Positions 62,801 through 64,000 of a stretch of DNA of 64,000 nt are shown here, piece after piece. Positions within the stretch are counted from its first letter, which is position 1. Every line of letters begins with the position of its first letter. Where the stretch lies: the NCBI GenBank assembly GCA_020466095.1, contig CM035807.1, positions 46,660,935-46,724,934 of the forward strand, given 5' to 3'. The notes beneath the pieces were generated by a model. That model saw only the letters and a list, made by a program, of their open reading frames with translations, had not been told where the DNA came from and did no database searches. Position numbers and translations under genes: made by a program. The DNA comes from Chlorops oryzae. Taxonomy: Eukaryota; Arthropoda; Insecta; Diptera; Chloropidae.

Positions 62801-64000
62801 ATAAAATATAAAAAAAAATAAAAAATTAGCAAAAGCATATGCCGTTAAGATTCAAATAACTTTGATTTTCAGGACAAAATTTTTTTTTATATTTATTTGA
62901 AAGAAAATAAAAAGAACATGAAGGTACGGGAAATAGTAAACAAAATACGAACACGAAAGGCGCAAGCAATTTCAAATGTCACACAACACATATTTTGTTA
63001 CTAGGCCTTTAACGTACTAAATGAAAAAATTATAGAATAAATTCATTCTTTGCTTCAAACTGGCACTACCAGAAATTAAGCTCCACCACGCGACAATTAC
63101 ATATTTTAAAAATAAATAAAAAAATTAGCAATTTTCTGTTCAAGACAAAAGTGCTCGCATATCAAATCGAGCGAAGACACAATAAAAGCAAAATAATTTT
63201 TTAAAATTTCTGAACAGTAGAAGCTAGCCGCGAAGTAAATGTTGATGAGCAAACACAATTTTTTTTATATAGTGCACTTGAAATTGCAAAATTGTAAAAA
63301 ATAAGAAAATAATAATTGAACTCAAACAAACAAAAGACAGTCAAAAGGAAAATAGGCCAAGTTCAAAAGTAGTTATGCAAAAATTAAAAACTGTCAAGTT
63401 CAATTTGAACAGCCGAAATACAGGCAGGGACACGAGAATAGTTGAAGCACAGGTAGGGAATAATTTCACGTTTTCTTTTTCTTTTCAGGAAGACCAATGA
63501 AGTTTAACGATGGATACCAGACGTAAAATTTCTCTTCTAAATTTGGAAACTCAATTGAAAGTGTTGAAATTCCTAATTTCAATTTAGATTCCAAACTAAG
63601 AAGAGGGGAAGAGTGATTGGTAAGAAAAAAAAGGGGGAACAAAAATTAAAAAGAGAAAAATTGGAGATATACAAATTAAAAAAAAAAGAAAATAAAAATA
63701 AACTGAATTGTTACATTTCACTTCACATAAAAAAAAAATCAAAAATGGTAATTTTCCACTTTTTGCATTTCAGATTAAAAATAAAAAGAAAAGAAAAGCG
63801 AATTTAGAATAAATAATCATTCAAAATAGTAAAAAAAAAAAAAAAAATATTGAATGGAAAAATATTTTGAGGAAAAATATAAAGAGAAGCTCCAAATGTT
63901 CGAAATTATGAAATTTAAGTAGATCATACTAAAATTAAAAATTTAAATTGCAATCAAAGACTCAAATTTAACATAGTAGTTTAAGACAAACGAAAAAACT
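62801..64000. other. A-rich non-coding part of the tandem element, copy 2 (runs off the window)
   Basis: Matches 57640-58839 with small indels and substitutions. The 3' LTR of this copy, if present, lies beyond the window. Confidence 0.6.

Overview
This window is a nest of transposable elements (TEs) from an insect genome, most likely a higher fly. Three observations point to Diptera: GTCY-microsatellite interspersed repeats of the mini-me/DINE-1 type, a P-element-type transposase remnant, and jockey-clade non-LTR retrotransposons beside Ty3/gypsy elements. I see no convincing host gene, functional tRNA or rRNA gene. Almost every coding stretch is a TE protein with stops, frameshifts, truncations or insertions. 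The density and nesting suggest heterochromatin or a large TE-rich genome.

Layout. 1-2728: 3' end of a Ty3/gypsy-type element (integrase C-terminus, an accessory ORF, a 1.46-kb LTR). 2758-7369: a PIF/Harbinger transposon with a Myb-like gene and a convergent DDE transposase, split by a DINE-like element and a 968-bp TIR element. 7.8-9.4 kb: P-type transposase remnant on the minus strand, followed by a second DINE-like copy. 10.3-10.9 kb: LTR with primer-binding site. 11300-12366: hAT-type non-autonomous element with an exact 8-bp duplication. 12.8-13.2 kb: hAT transposase tail. 13288-18793: 5'-truncated jockey copy on the minus strand, interrupted by a hAT-type element (15408-16851) that itself holds a MITE. 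19.1-19.7 kb: gypsy-type protease remnant. 20-23.5 kb: a hAT MITE, a mariner and small repeats. 23.8-27.7 kb: SINE-like tRNA modules, a 540-bp microsatellite, the best DINE-like copy and a TA-flanked MITE. 28.7-33 kb: dismembered gypsy-type element invaded by a foldback element, a MITE and a deleted mariner-like element. 34.3-36 kb: remnant of a widespread but unnamed arthropod TE protein.

37.6-44.2 kb: a jockey 3' fragment, then a second jockey family (38.5-44.2 kb) whose ORF1 is split by a solo LTR of the same family as the LTR at 1272-2728. 44.2-54.4 kb: a gypsy-clade element whose gag is split by a nearly complete 5-kb jockey element and by a 2-kb probable solo LTR. Target-site duplications (TSDs) and reading frame show both are clean insertions. 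54405-64000: two copies of a small LTR element in tandem sharing a central LTR. Its internal region encodes two successive retroviral-type protease domains but no reverse transcriptase or integrase that I can find.

These elements do not work together as a pathway. Their relation is stratigraphic: TSDs and restored frames give the order of insertion. The most unusual items are the tandem double-protease LTR element carrying a MITE in each LTR, the foldback made from an unnamed TE gene, and several non-autonomous TIR families with distinctive subterminal repeats.
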